A stretch of DNA of 64,000 nt, taken from assembly GCA_027886185.1 (NCBI GenBank), contig WOAB01000528.1, forward strand, positions 1,922,001-1,986,000. The letters run 5' to 3'. The notes under the pieces are model-generated. The model saw only the letters and a program-made list of their open reading frames with translations. It did not search any database and was not told where the DNA came from. Both the position numbers and the translations under genes were made by a program. This document shows positions 42,709 to 52,976 of the stretch, in pieces; position 1 is the first letter of the stretch, and every line of letters begins with the position of its first letter. Source of the stretch: Rheum nobile (taxonomy: Eukaryota > Streptophyta > Magnoliopsida > Caryophyllales > Polygonaceae).

Positions 42709-43380
42709 AAAACCTGGAAGGATGCAACTGGAGCAAATCCGGCCACAGGCCATGATGAAGGAACTGACGACAAGAAGGATGATGAAGAGGAGGCCACTGA
42801 CATGCCATAGGAACGTCTCTCCTAGTTCCCAGTGCTATAACGCCACAGTGTGCTAGTAGTTCCCTAGGATCCTACTCCCCTCTTCTATCCTTTCTTTTGT
42901 CTGCTTTCAAGTTTTCTTTTGTCATCTTGTGTGTCTCTCTCTCTACTCTGTGTCTGAACAATGTATTAAGCTCTCATGACTAATGGACTCTTTTGGCTAC
43001 GTTTATAATGCATTATTTGTCTTTGCCTTACGTTTCTATTATGGTATATGTCATGGGTTTAACGCAATTGTTTATTTCACATTGATATCCTATACTTGAT
43101 AAGTAAATTGATATTTTCGATGATGCCAAAAGGGGGAAGAATGGATAGGAACCTTGAACTATCGGAACTACTGGACTTATAGGAACTCTGAACCCGTTCT
43201 ACTTCTAAGGGCGAACTTGAATAACTGAGTTCATCTGCTTAGGGGGAATTTGCAACTATTGAATGTTCTATCATTATTTTATAAAGTTGTAAATCTCTTA
43301 GCTCAACTGATCTCATGAATTTCATGTCCTTATTATGTCGCCAGGTTCTTTATATTTTTCATCATCAAAAAGGGGAAAAT
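42709..43380 (+). other. 3' untranslated region and polypurine ladder of element 2
   Basis: Purine tracts at about 43126-43138, 43207-43214, 43240-43247 and the terminal AAAAAGGGGAAAAT at about 43366-43380 against the LTR. Same order as in the two other SIRE-type 3' regions. Confidence 0.65.
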
Positions 43381-43608
43381 TGTTAGGAAAACGGAACTCT
43401 GGAACTTCGGTTCCCCTGAGAGTTCCTTTCCTCAGTTTCTCAACTTTTGAAGATGACAAATATTTTGATACTAATGTTTTATCTCAAAGATGTGTGTTAA
43501 GGAACCACAGGATAATTGTCGAAACCTTGGAAGCCAAACAAGACAAAAGAACCAAGCAGCAAGCCAAAGGAACCCAGGTGTGCCCAGAAATACAACACGT
43601 GATCTTGC

Positions 43609-44850
43609 TGATACACACAATTATGTTGTGTGTATTGACGGAGTTTTGGCATGATTTTAGTGGTGTTTTAGGATGCTTTGGAGGTGATTTGGAGACTTGG
43701 CGAGGAGATGCGGAAGTTGCATTTTTGGAGCTTTAGGAGCTGAGGAGCGAAGGATGGAGAAGCAGAACTGCGGCGATCGCCGCAGAATAACGGCGACCGC
43801 CGTTAATGGCCATGGAGAGACCTCAGCTACGACCTTGAAACGGCGATCTCCGTTTAAATGCAGCGATCGCCGCATTTGCAGCGATCGTCGTGGAAGAAGC
43901 AGCGGTCGCCGCCGCTGACGGAAACATCCCCGAGCCGATTTCCTTTTCGGATTTATTTTATATTTCTTTATTTCGTTTTTATTATTTCTTTTAGGATAAT
44001 TTCAGATTATTTTCCTTTGGTATTTAAGGGTTGAGAAAACTTGTTTCTTCGGGGGTGGAACCCTAATTTCTAATTCTACGTATTCTCTTGCTATGAAGAA
44101 CTAAGTCTCTCTTGCTTAGTCAGACATTGAAGCTTTTCGTGTGATTCAGTTGTGAGGTTCTTACTCCTAATCTATTGCATTGGTTCTTATCTTTTCTCTT
44201 GCTTGATTTCTTAAGATTGATATTGATAATTTCTAGTCTGATCAACTAGGGTTTATCGTTATTTATCTATTGCTAGGTTTAGATTGTTACTGGTTGAGCA
44301 CATCTATTCCATTGTAGCAACTGTATCGTATTAGTAACTGGTTGTGCTAATCTTATGCAGAAGAGAATTGGTTTACATTCTAGGGTAAAAACTGGTTGTT
44401 TTATTCTAGGGTTGTATCCAACTATATTCCTATCCGTAAGGCTGCTGTTAAACTGAATCTTGATAGTTTCAGGGTTGTTTAATTAGTTAGTTCTAATAGT
44501 ATCTGGTTGTGCTATTAGTTACATCTGAAAAGGTATTGGAATTACCATTGCATGCGATTTTGAGTAGTATCTATGATCAACTTGTCATTCGATTAGCGGA
44601 TATTGTTTGACTGAGTGCTTTCCCAATAACTGATTTCATCACCTTTAATTACTTATTTACCTTTGCATGTTTTGCTACTAAAACAAACCAACAAAACCCC
44701 CCCTTGGTTACTTTAAATTGACATACTTATTGCATACTGCGATTGAATTGTCTCCCTGTGGATTCGACCCTTACTTGCCTAAGACTACGTTTTAGGGTTT
44801 GTTTGGATACTTTGCATAGTAGGAATTAGAACGGCAAATTCCTGTTATCA
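43609..44850 (+). mobile_element. Solo LTR of an Athila-type Ty3 element
   Basis: 1242 bp with inverted ends TGATA and TATCA, flanked by CTTGC at 43604-43608 and 44851-44855. No internal domain, so it was left by recombination between two LTRs. The last 100 bp match the opposite-strand LTRs at 59725 and 63951. GC-rich palindromes lie at 43768-43916 and a TATA-like TATTTAAGG at about 44022. Confidence 0.9.
43768..43916. repeat. Palindrome array in the solo LTR
   Basis: Six inverted repeats, each about 18 bp: CTGCGGCGATCGCCGCAG (43768-43785, perfect), one with TAACGGCG arms (43788-43805), one with AAACGG arms (43838-43855), one with ATGC arms (43858-43875), and two at about 43878 and 43899. 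The centres are GATC or a variant; the arms differ between copies but each matches its partner. Confidence 0.88.
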
Positions 44851-45747
44851 CTTGCGTTTCCCGAGAAATCTGGGAACACCAAACCTCGGACAAAAGATGG
44901 TGAAAGCGACTTGAGCGAAGCTTCCAAAAGCCTGCCACCATCCAAGAGCAAGACTACAAGATGCCTAGAACGATGAACCTCGGACAAAGGTACTGAAAGC
45001 GACGGCTCATAGAGATGTCACCATCCAGAGGACAGTTCCAAAGTGCCGAGCTTGTTGAACCTCGGACGAAAGGAGTTGGACAACGACGTGGCAGACTTGT
45101 CCGAAGTAGTTGACCAACCTATGTGGATTCTGAGCTGCCTAGGTTGTTGTTACATGTCAAAGATAGCGTGAATCAAGGATCACCACACATCCTAGGGCAA
45201 GCTCGCTCTGTGGGAACCAAGAGCAGATCCAACCTCGAGCATCCATTATATAAGGAAGATAAGCTCCACTGTTATCTTCAAGCATTGAGATAGAATCACA
45301 CTCCATAGCAAATATCAAAGTGTGAAGCTTCAAACAGATAGTCAAACAGAATCTAGATCAAGAGGAACCAGTCAAGGAATCGAAGAGCTGTGTGCTAAGT
45401 TCATGTGACTGTAAGTGAGTTAGTTCCTTGGTGTTAAGGGCTGCTTCTTGGATTGATTATAATTTGTGTCAAGTTATCTAGGATTGTCTAACTGTGTGTA
45501 AGGCAAATAAACTGCGTGTTTGTTCCTAGGATAAGCTGTAACCAAAGAGATAAGAAATCAAGAAGTAGACCTTGAAATCATTTCGAAAGAAAGGTCGTGA
45601 TTTTTATCCTAGATTGCTAGTTGGCAATCAAAGGTTTTCACTATAAGGAACTTGTTCATTTATTTGATTGTTTATTTCCGCTGCGAAGGGAACTGGAATC
45701 TGTATTCTCAGTTCCCTTGTTATTAATCTAACAATCACGATCCTACA

Positions 45748-46349
45748 GGTTCCAACCTAAAACCAATTGGTTTTAGGTTGGAACCCCACAGACTTGTATG
45801 ATGGGCCTTTGCCCCCAAAGTGCCCCGTTTAACAGTGGATCTCTCCACCTATCACCAATTGGTTTTAGGTTGGAACCCCACAGACTTGTATGTTGGGCCT
45901 TTGCCCCCGAAGTGCCTCATTTAACATGGTATCAGAGCACGTTGTGGTCTGGGCCTGTTGTGGGCCGGGGGGAGTGTTGAGTCCCACATCAGAAGATGGG
46001 GTTACACTCGCCCAGTATATAAGAGAGTGGCTCTCTCCACCTAGGTTTTAGGTTGGAACCCCACAGACTTGTATGTTGAGCCTTTGCCCCAAAATGCCCC
46101 GTTTAACACTTACATACTGGGCGAGTGTAACCCCATCTTCCGATGCGGGACTCAACACTCCCCCCGGCCCACAACAGGCCCAGACCACAACGGGCTCTGA
46201 TACCATGTTAAACGGGGCACTTCGGGGGCAAAGGCCCATCATACAAGTCTGTGGGGTTCCAACCTAAAACAAATTGGTGATAGGTGGAGAGAGTCACTCT
46301 CTTATATATTGGGCGAGTGTAACCCCATCTTTCGATGTGGGACTCAATA
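45748..46349. mobile_element. TRIM retrotransposon array, right block
   Basis: Continues the half LTR of 19747-19800 and folds back at CCAATTGG (about 45768) into an inverted half LTR ending at 45834. Then come a partial plus LTR (45835-45926), internal domain 45927-45974, plus LTR 45975-46108, partial minus LTR 46109-46157, internal 46158-46205, and minus LTR 46206-46349 (last bases CAATA instead of CAACA). GTCTT follows. Confidence 0.85.
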
Positions 46350-48586
46350 GTCTTGCATCAAAATCGGATTTTGCTTGTTGTAGAGATGGTATGTTACGAC
46401 GCTTTAATATTAAATTATCTAGTTGGTCTTCTTATTTTTTGAATGATCATCTGAGTCGATTTGCACCACTTTTGTTTATTTTTGGGTTCTATAGCTCCCT
46501 CTGACGCTTGTGAAGACTGCTCAAGGCCACCCTATGGTAAGAACTAAGATCCTTAACCTTAATTTTCGGTTTAGTCATTTATCTTTTCAGCATCATTGGT
46601 TTAGCTTCTGCAAAGTGATATAATTGCTTGAAGAACTAGCAATTCGACTGTATCAGATCTTTGTGATGTCAGCAATGTTGTCAAGTAGACTTCTTTAGTA
46701 CTTATTATCATTTTGGTGTGTTGTGCATTGCTATATTTTGGTGTTTATATGAAGTAGAGACACTGTCAAAATATTGATATATTCATATGTTGTTCTTTAT
46801 TGGTTGTCGGCAGTTGGTGGAATTGAAGAATGGAGAGACATATAATGGGCATTTGGTCAATTGTGATACATGGATGAACATTCACCTCCGTGAGGTTATA
46901 TGCACCTCTAAGGTGAGTACAAGTTTCCTAAGTTTATATGCATATCTTATGGATAACCAAACTATTAGATGAATGTCAATTGAACTTGGTGCTCAATATT
47001 TGTATCTCCCTTCAGGATGGAGACAGGTTTTGGAGAATGCCTGAATGCTACATCCCTAGCAACACTATCAAGTATCTTCGAGTTCCAGATGAGGTATGCT
47101 TTATAAAGAACTTATGTTTAATGTTTCTTCTTGAAACGAAGTTCTGGATAGTCTTTTCTTTTGTTCTTGCATTCTTTTAGATTTTGTGTATGTTGAGAGC
47201 ATGCTTTAGGCATTATTGCTCGATGAAGTCAGAGTTATCATTTATCAATAGTTCTTCACTTTTGGATTTTGATTTTCTACATTCTTGAAAACTGAAAAGT
47301 GAAAACTTGAATCTAAATAAGAGTTTTGTCTCCTATCCTAATCATTGATGAAATATGGAACCTAATTCACCTGAAAAAGAGCAGCTTCAAAGCTGGTTTG
47401 TTCTCGAATTCTTGTTTCTTCTCCAAATCTTCTTATGAGGTAAATTATTAGTATGCAAAGTCCCATTAAGTGCCTCATATGTGGAAATCAGTAGAAAAGG
47501 CTTCTTTTTCTATGAACCTTAAATACCTTATGTTTTCATTACACTGAGTTGCTTCAGAAAAATGTTAACCTGAAAAACTTCCATTTCCCCACAGTTGAAC
47601 TTGAAACACGTGAATTTTGCATCTCTTAGTATATTCAACTGTGAAGTTTTGAGTGGTTAAGTGCATAAAGAGGTATGTCAATTCATATAACAAGTGACAT
47701 AGCTGTTGTAAACTCTATAGGCCATTCAAAATTTATTGAAATCTTTTTTAATAACATGCTTCTGTAAGATGCATATTTTGATGATCAGATCGAGCTACTC
47801 ATTTCATTGGGCAATAGGCTCTTGTATTAGGCTCTAAAGTAGGTCAGAAAGAACTTTTGTATTGCATATCTCACTATTACATGTATTTCTATCCGAATTC
47901 TGAACTCTTATGCTATTAAGAATTGTGTAATGTTGCCCTTGGATCTTTGTCTGGAGTTGCATCCCCTTTCCTGCATTACATCATTCATCATTGAGATGTT
48001 TTTTACAAAATCCAAAAAAAAAAACTACTCAGTCAGATTTTTATTGCATAATATTTACCAGTCATTTAAAAAGTATACCTCATATAAGCTTGATGGTACC
48101 ATTGTGGATAATGCATTTTCACGTATCTTGGTAAATGTTATTACATCTTCCTTTTGGAAGTGAGGGTTTCCTGCTTACATTGTGTTTGGCAAGATATCAC
48201 CTATATGTTATTTTTAGGGTCGCATATAATTTAGTTTATAATGCTTTATTTCTTCCCTTTGTCAGTGGCAGACTAGCAGGTTGGCATGGCCAGAGTTTAG
48301 AATATAAAAATGTTGCATTTCCAGGGGGGTGTATGGAGGATGAAGAAATTAAAATAATTTGATTTTACTACTTCATAGTATGAAATTATTGACATCCACA
48401 ATGGAATCTTTATTTACACAATTCTATCTAACATGTTGTAGGAATAAGACAATTATTGTGTTGCTTTATTTATATCTTGATTACTTGTTATCGTCCTTTT
48501 TTATCCCCTTCTTTCTTCAAGTCATCTATGTAATTACTGTAGCTTATGGTTTCTTCAGCTAACGTTTGATGTTATTCTTGGTTTTA
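46350..48586 (+). pseudogene. Duplicated LSM4 copy, exons 1-4 kept, exons 5-7 lost
   Basis: The ATG is at 46386-46388 at the exon end, with GT following. Exon 2 is 46495-46536, exon 3 46814-46912, exon 4 47016-47093, each the same length as in the intact gene and with splice sites kept. Exon 3 differs from the intact gene only at synonymous sites. Exon 4 reads [13 protein letters not shown], so the Sm2 motif Arg-Gly has become Pro-Ser, and exon 2 has Leu to Val. Intron 4 is expanded to about 1.5 kb; homology ends at about 48586 (TTATTCTTGGTTTT), just before where exon 5 should begin. Reading into intron 4 adds about 28 mostly hydrophobic residues to a TAG at 47178. The leader lies 27.6 kb upstream at 18450-18757. 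Confidence 0.85.
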
Positions 48587-49260
48587 TAAATGTGTAAACA
48601 TTTATAAAACCAGATTATGTTTTGAGCTAAATGTGTAAACATAAATATTTAATATGTTCAGCCCCGTTCGCGTCATCCAAAACCCGTTGCCAATCCGCAA
48701 GTGTCAACTTGTTTTCAATCTCACGAACAAAGTGTACCTTATAGTTAATGTTAATTCTTCCGTAGAATGGTTTCCCTCTGTAATAACTATACCTAATCTG
48801 CAAACGAAATGACAAATCTAATAAACAAACAAATTGAACCATTTGCGAAGCCTGACAGGACAAAATGTATAAAAACTTACATCCCCTTTGAAGATTATAG
48901 ACTTTTTCGCCTTTACTGTTTTTGCTTTTGACGTCGTCGGCCTGCCCTTCTCAGATTTTTTGGATATCGCATTGTCAGAGGTTTTTCTCCCTTTCACATG
49001 AACTTCGACTATCTGCTTCTTATTTCGATCCTGGGTGGGGGGTCTTCTTTTCTCTTCCTTTTCTCTCCGCTCTTCAAGGGGCTCGATCTTTTACCGTCTC
49101 TAAGCACTGACATTTTCTATGGCTTTTTTTTAGAGGTTCCGGGGTACAAACAATGTAGGTTAAGTTCAGTTCGGAGAGGAAGGAATCAGAGAAATTGGAG
49201 GGCGGCGTAGAAAGGGTTGAAAAAACGGTAAGAAGTTGACCGATGAGAGAGATGGAAGTT
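48587..49260 (-). pseudogene. Unrecognised minus-strand gene fragment with one intron
   Basis: On the minus strand a Lys-rich stretch (KKSEKGRPTTSKAKTVKAKK, up to about 48890) ends in SIIFKGD followed by a GTAAGT donor. The next frame, after a TTTGCAG acceptor near 48800, reads YSYYRGKPFYGRININYKVH and LTLADWQRVLDDANGAE. The upstream part has an ATG near 49110 but changes frame. I do not recognise the family. It adjoins the break point of the LSM4 copy. Confidence 0.4.
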
Positions 49261-50819
49261 GCAGAGAGATGGTTTTACAACAATGTCGGGGAAGGTTTTG
49301 GAGGGAATCTGGGAGGGAAGGGAACGGTTTTGGGGATAATAAATTTGTTGCTTAAAGGTAAATTTTTCACATTAAAAAATTCTCTTATAATCCCAAAGCA
49401 ACATAAAGAAAAGGGGAAATGAAAATTGAGTTTATATTTTTTCTAGAAAATCCAAAATTAGGGAAAATGGGCATTTTTGCAAATGTTTATGCCCAAAAAG
49501 ATACCCATGTCATATAGGCAAGGCATTTTATGCTAATTCCAAAATTTATGGACTAAGGGTGTAATGTAAATATGGGAAGGCCTTTCTTTTGCTAATTGCT
49601 ATTGATTATATGACTTGTACAAATATATTATATTTTATATATACATATTTTCGCATAGATATCCTTTCTATTTTTAATCATGTAAGTATTGTAGGGATAT
49701 TTTTTATGAAGTCGTGTATGTATTTCACTACCATTAATCGTGCATTTTTAATAAACTATATTATTAACATAAAAAGTTTAAATTATGTCAGTATTTTGAT
49801 ATTAAAAATCATCAGTCACATTATTAGTTAAACATAAATATATGTACTTATAATAATATTCTAGTTTTAAAAGTGATATATTGAAATGCTATATTAAAAA
49901 TATTTTATTTTTATATATATTATTCAATACAAATATCTATCTTATCAACTCAAAAATGAAAATAAGAAAAATAGAAACAATTTAATGACTAATTTTAAAT
50001 CATTAGTCCAAAAAACATTTACCTTTTTAATTTTTTTAAGATTAATAGTTTATATTTTGCTCAATGGTTGATTTAAAAATCATAAATTGACATGTATCCA
50101 AATCCTAATATTATATTATGTGACAACATTATGTTGGTTTTCTAATGAAGGTCAATGTTTAAAAAACTCATTTTGGTACTCTGAAAAAGAATGTTAGACA
50201 AAATTTTGCATTAAATTATGTAAAAAACATTTACTTTTAAATCTCATAAAAGTATGCAAGAGTCTAAAAACTCTACTATCCAAATTTAATTATACATAAT
50301 TTTCACAAAGACTTCTAATTTGTATTATCATTGTCTCAAAACTCAGAGGTGTTGTCTTTATTTCAAAACACCACAACTTAAATTCAAGTTATATCTAATA
50401 TACTATAACCCATTAAAACTCAAATTAATGTCAACAAATATATATATTTCTATTATATTATATGAAATAATCAATAATAAAACATTATCTTGGCGTATAT
50501 ACAATTAATAATCTAAGAGATTCCATATCCATCGATATGTAACATATAAGAAGCAAAAGTAATCATTCATTTTATACTATATAAAATTTATTTAAACATC
50601 ATATATAATAAAATGAAAAAGCCATATAAAAATATATAAAGAAATTACGATGATAACTAATCGAATTGATAGATTTAATGGTTAAGGGGTGTTGATACTT
50701 ATTGTGATAAAGATTGAGATGTATAGATTATAAAAAGTTTATTTTCAATTTCAATTCAAGATTTTTTTTGGTCGACTCAGTTCAAGATTTAAACATAACA
50801 TAAAAGGCAATGTATGAAT
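49261..50819. other. Very AT-rich intergenic DNA
   Basis: No gene, repeat unit or RNA recognised. The open frames here are short and of AT-rich composition. Confidence 0.6.
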
Positions 50820-51700
50820 TTTTTATTTATTTTTTTATAAGGAAAGGAATTAGGGGGGCTTCTCTATCTCGAGGTAGGCCGCCCTAGAGCATCCTTGCGG
50901 ATGAGATATCTAAGATCTGGAATGGTTGCAAAATTTGGTGAAATTAATCTGTGGTAAAGTTTTGCAATATAGTCGGCCACAGTATTAACTTCTCGAAAAA
51001 TGTGGGAAATGCGATAAGAAGAGAAGTGTCGCAAGTCAATCAAGATATCAGAGATGATGAGTTCAATTTCCGACGGGCAGTCCCATTTGCCGTTTAGGGC
51101 ATTTATTAGGCATAGGTTGTCGCCTTCGATCTCGATATTTGAGAACCCTAGCTGAATTGCATCTCGTATGCCATTACGCATTGAGATGGCTCCAACTATC
51201 AGTGGGGAAATGATCCCCAGGGCACCATTGGCCATAGAAATTGGTTTTCCAGCATGGTCCCGAATAATGTAGCCTAAAGTAGCGGGTCCTATGGTATTTT
51301 TGGATGTGTTTGAATTTAGTTTATACACATTGGTAGGCGGTTTCGTCCAGTTAATGTTTCTTCTTTTTCTTCTCGTTGTTTGCTCAGTGGTTCTAGTTGT
51401 CTCCATACTATCTTTTTTCCTTTTTGGCATTTTTTCAATCTTGTTGTTGTTTTTGGATAAAACTGATGAGGTTGGGTATTGTATTTTTGTTTCGGTTTTC
51501 AAAAGTTTTTAAGTTTCTTTGGTACCAAATGCTCCACCAACATATGGATAGAGTTTCCATTATAGTCATACCGGATTTGTCCTTGACTTCGTTTAGTAAT
51601 TGAGTAACATTTTTATTGTCTATATCCATGTTGATGATTATTTGTTGTATCAATAAAATATGATATAAAATTAGTTTAAGCTCTAGTACACTCAAACCAA
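50820..51700 (-). mobile_element. 3' end of an L1-type LINE (RNase H domain and A-rich tail)
   Basis: On the minus strand, SICWWSIWYQRNLKTFENR (about 51560-51480) and then an RVT_3-type RNase H domain (51400-50864) with GYIIRDHAGKPIS, IEIEGDNLCLINALNGKW and HIFREVNTVADYIAKL. The first catalytic Asp (normally in KLNTDG) reads KLNSN, and the two parts are in different frames. An A-rich tail lies at about 50845-50820 after the stop, so the 3' end is preserved and the 5' part is truncated, as is usual for LINE copies. A host RNase H-like gene is a less likely alternative. Confidence 0.7.
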
Positions 51701-52130
51701 ATAATCTCAGATTTTAATTTCTTTTATATTAAAAATACTTTAAATTTAGTAAAAATAAAATTATCATAATGTTTGAAAAATTGCAAACTGATTAAGACCT
51801 TTAGGTTCAAAGTAAGATTTGATTTGAGATTTATAGTAAGTTTTGATTTGAATTTGACAAAGTTAGTAAAGTGTTACCTACCCACAAACAATAACAAATA
51901 TGATATCGTTGAATCAATAAAATATGATACAAAATAATTTCGATGAAGATCATAATTTTCACCGACCAAATCAAGTTCCTTAAAACAAATTTAAAGTAAT
52001 CAATCAAATATCTTGTGTTATTTTATACCCAATTAATATTATAATAAAATATCAGAAGATCGGACTGGAACTACTTAGTTTCAGTTTTTGGTGTTGGAGA
52101 AAATATATATGCTATATTTCAATTATTAAT
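51701..52130. other. AT-rich intergenic DNA
   Basis: Nothing recognised. Confidence 0.6.
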
Positions 52131-52146
52131 AACTAAAGCTGAATTA

Positions 52147-52356
52147 GCCCCAGGGGCGATAACACAACGGTGCCAGTGGGAGTAGGACTTTGAGCGTGTT
52201 CATTCTGTCCCGAGTTCGAAACCTGCTGGCAGTGCAGGGCGCTATTTCTCCTGATTTACCCGTCCATGGGCTGATGGGCTAGGTGTCATGGGCCGAGGGG
52301 ATTAGTGGAGAACCGGTAAAGGCCCGATACCCCTCGATAATCAAAAAAAAAAAAAA
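52147..52356 (+). mobile_element. tRNA-derived SINE, complete
   Basis: About 210 bp with a tRNA-like head: an A-box-like GATAACACAACGGTG and a B box GAGTTCGAAACC near 52211. A tRNA-unrelated body follows, ending in a run of about 15 A. A 16-bp target duplication (AACTAAAGCTGAATTA) lies at 52131-52146 and 52357-52372, exact in both copies, so it is a fairly young insertion. It does not code for protein and would use LINE machinery. Confidence 0.85.
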
Positions 52357-52372
52357 AACTAAAGCTGAATTA

Positions 52373-52976
52373 ATAAATTCACACATCATTCAATTAATTA
52401 CGTCACATTACCTCCTTTTAAAAAATCTTATTGTTTGTCATATTTTATGCATCCGCCTATAAAATAATTAAATACAAATAATAGATTAGATATCAGAATC
52501 CAACGGGTCGTTCGATTCCAAATAACTCTTGTTTGCTCCAACCGACGCCGAAACAAAATCGACGTTGATGCTCATAGATCAAGTCTGGTTTCAACGAATT
52601 GATTTGCAGTTGAGCAGGGCATCGAAAATAGTGGTGACACTTTAAAGGATGAGTTGAATAAATGATACATGTGTAACGTTTTTATTAAGAAACTAATCCC
52701 TTAGGAAACTAATCTTTTTTCTCTCTCCCTAAATCCTATCCCCTATTTCCTACACCCTAAATTCTAAACCCTAAACCCAAAAAAAATAATATTTTAGAGA
52801 GAAAAAACAAAGAAGAGGGAGACAAAATAATAATAAAATAAGTTAATAGGGGTAGAAAAAATACATAAAAATTAGTAGAGGATAGTTTTATTAATTGAAA
52901 ATTCTTAAAGGACCAATGAGCCCAAAACCCTCCACTTTAAACCCAAAACTAATATTAGAACATGAAATAAATTTTG
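52373..52976. other. AT-rich intergenic DNA
   Basis: Nothing recognised. Contains runs of CCCTAAA-like text at 52725-52780, too irregular for a telomere repeat. Confidence 0.5.

Larger units (their letters stand above)
19801..45747 (+). mobile_element. Copia retrotransposon, SIRE type, with three nested insertions (element 2)
   Basis: Both LTRs (1119 and about 1120 bp net), tRNA-Met PBS, gag, pol and an intact third ORF are present. The target duplication GGTTC lies at 19796-19800 and 45748-45752, inside a TRIM LTR. Removing the chromovirus (23810-32279), the Athila fragment (32626-38365) and the solo LTR (43609-44855) leaves about 10.5 kb, close to a full SIRE-type length. It is related to element 1 but is a separate subfamily by LTR sequence. 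Gag and pol carry several stops and frameshifts. Confidence 0.92.
43381..45747 (+). repeat. 3' LTR of element 2, interrupted by a solo LTR
   Basis: Begins TGTTAGGAAAAC, ends GATCCTACA; net length about 1120 bp once 43609-44855 is removed. TATA box TATATAAGG near 45247. Confidence 0.92.

Noticed and set aside
52725..52785. CCCTAAA-like words suggesting interstitial telomere repeats
   Set aside because: Irregular and few; probably low-complexity text.
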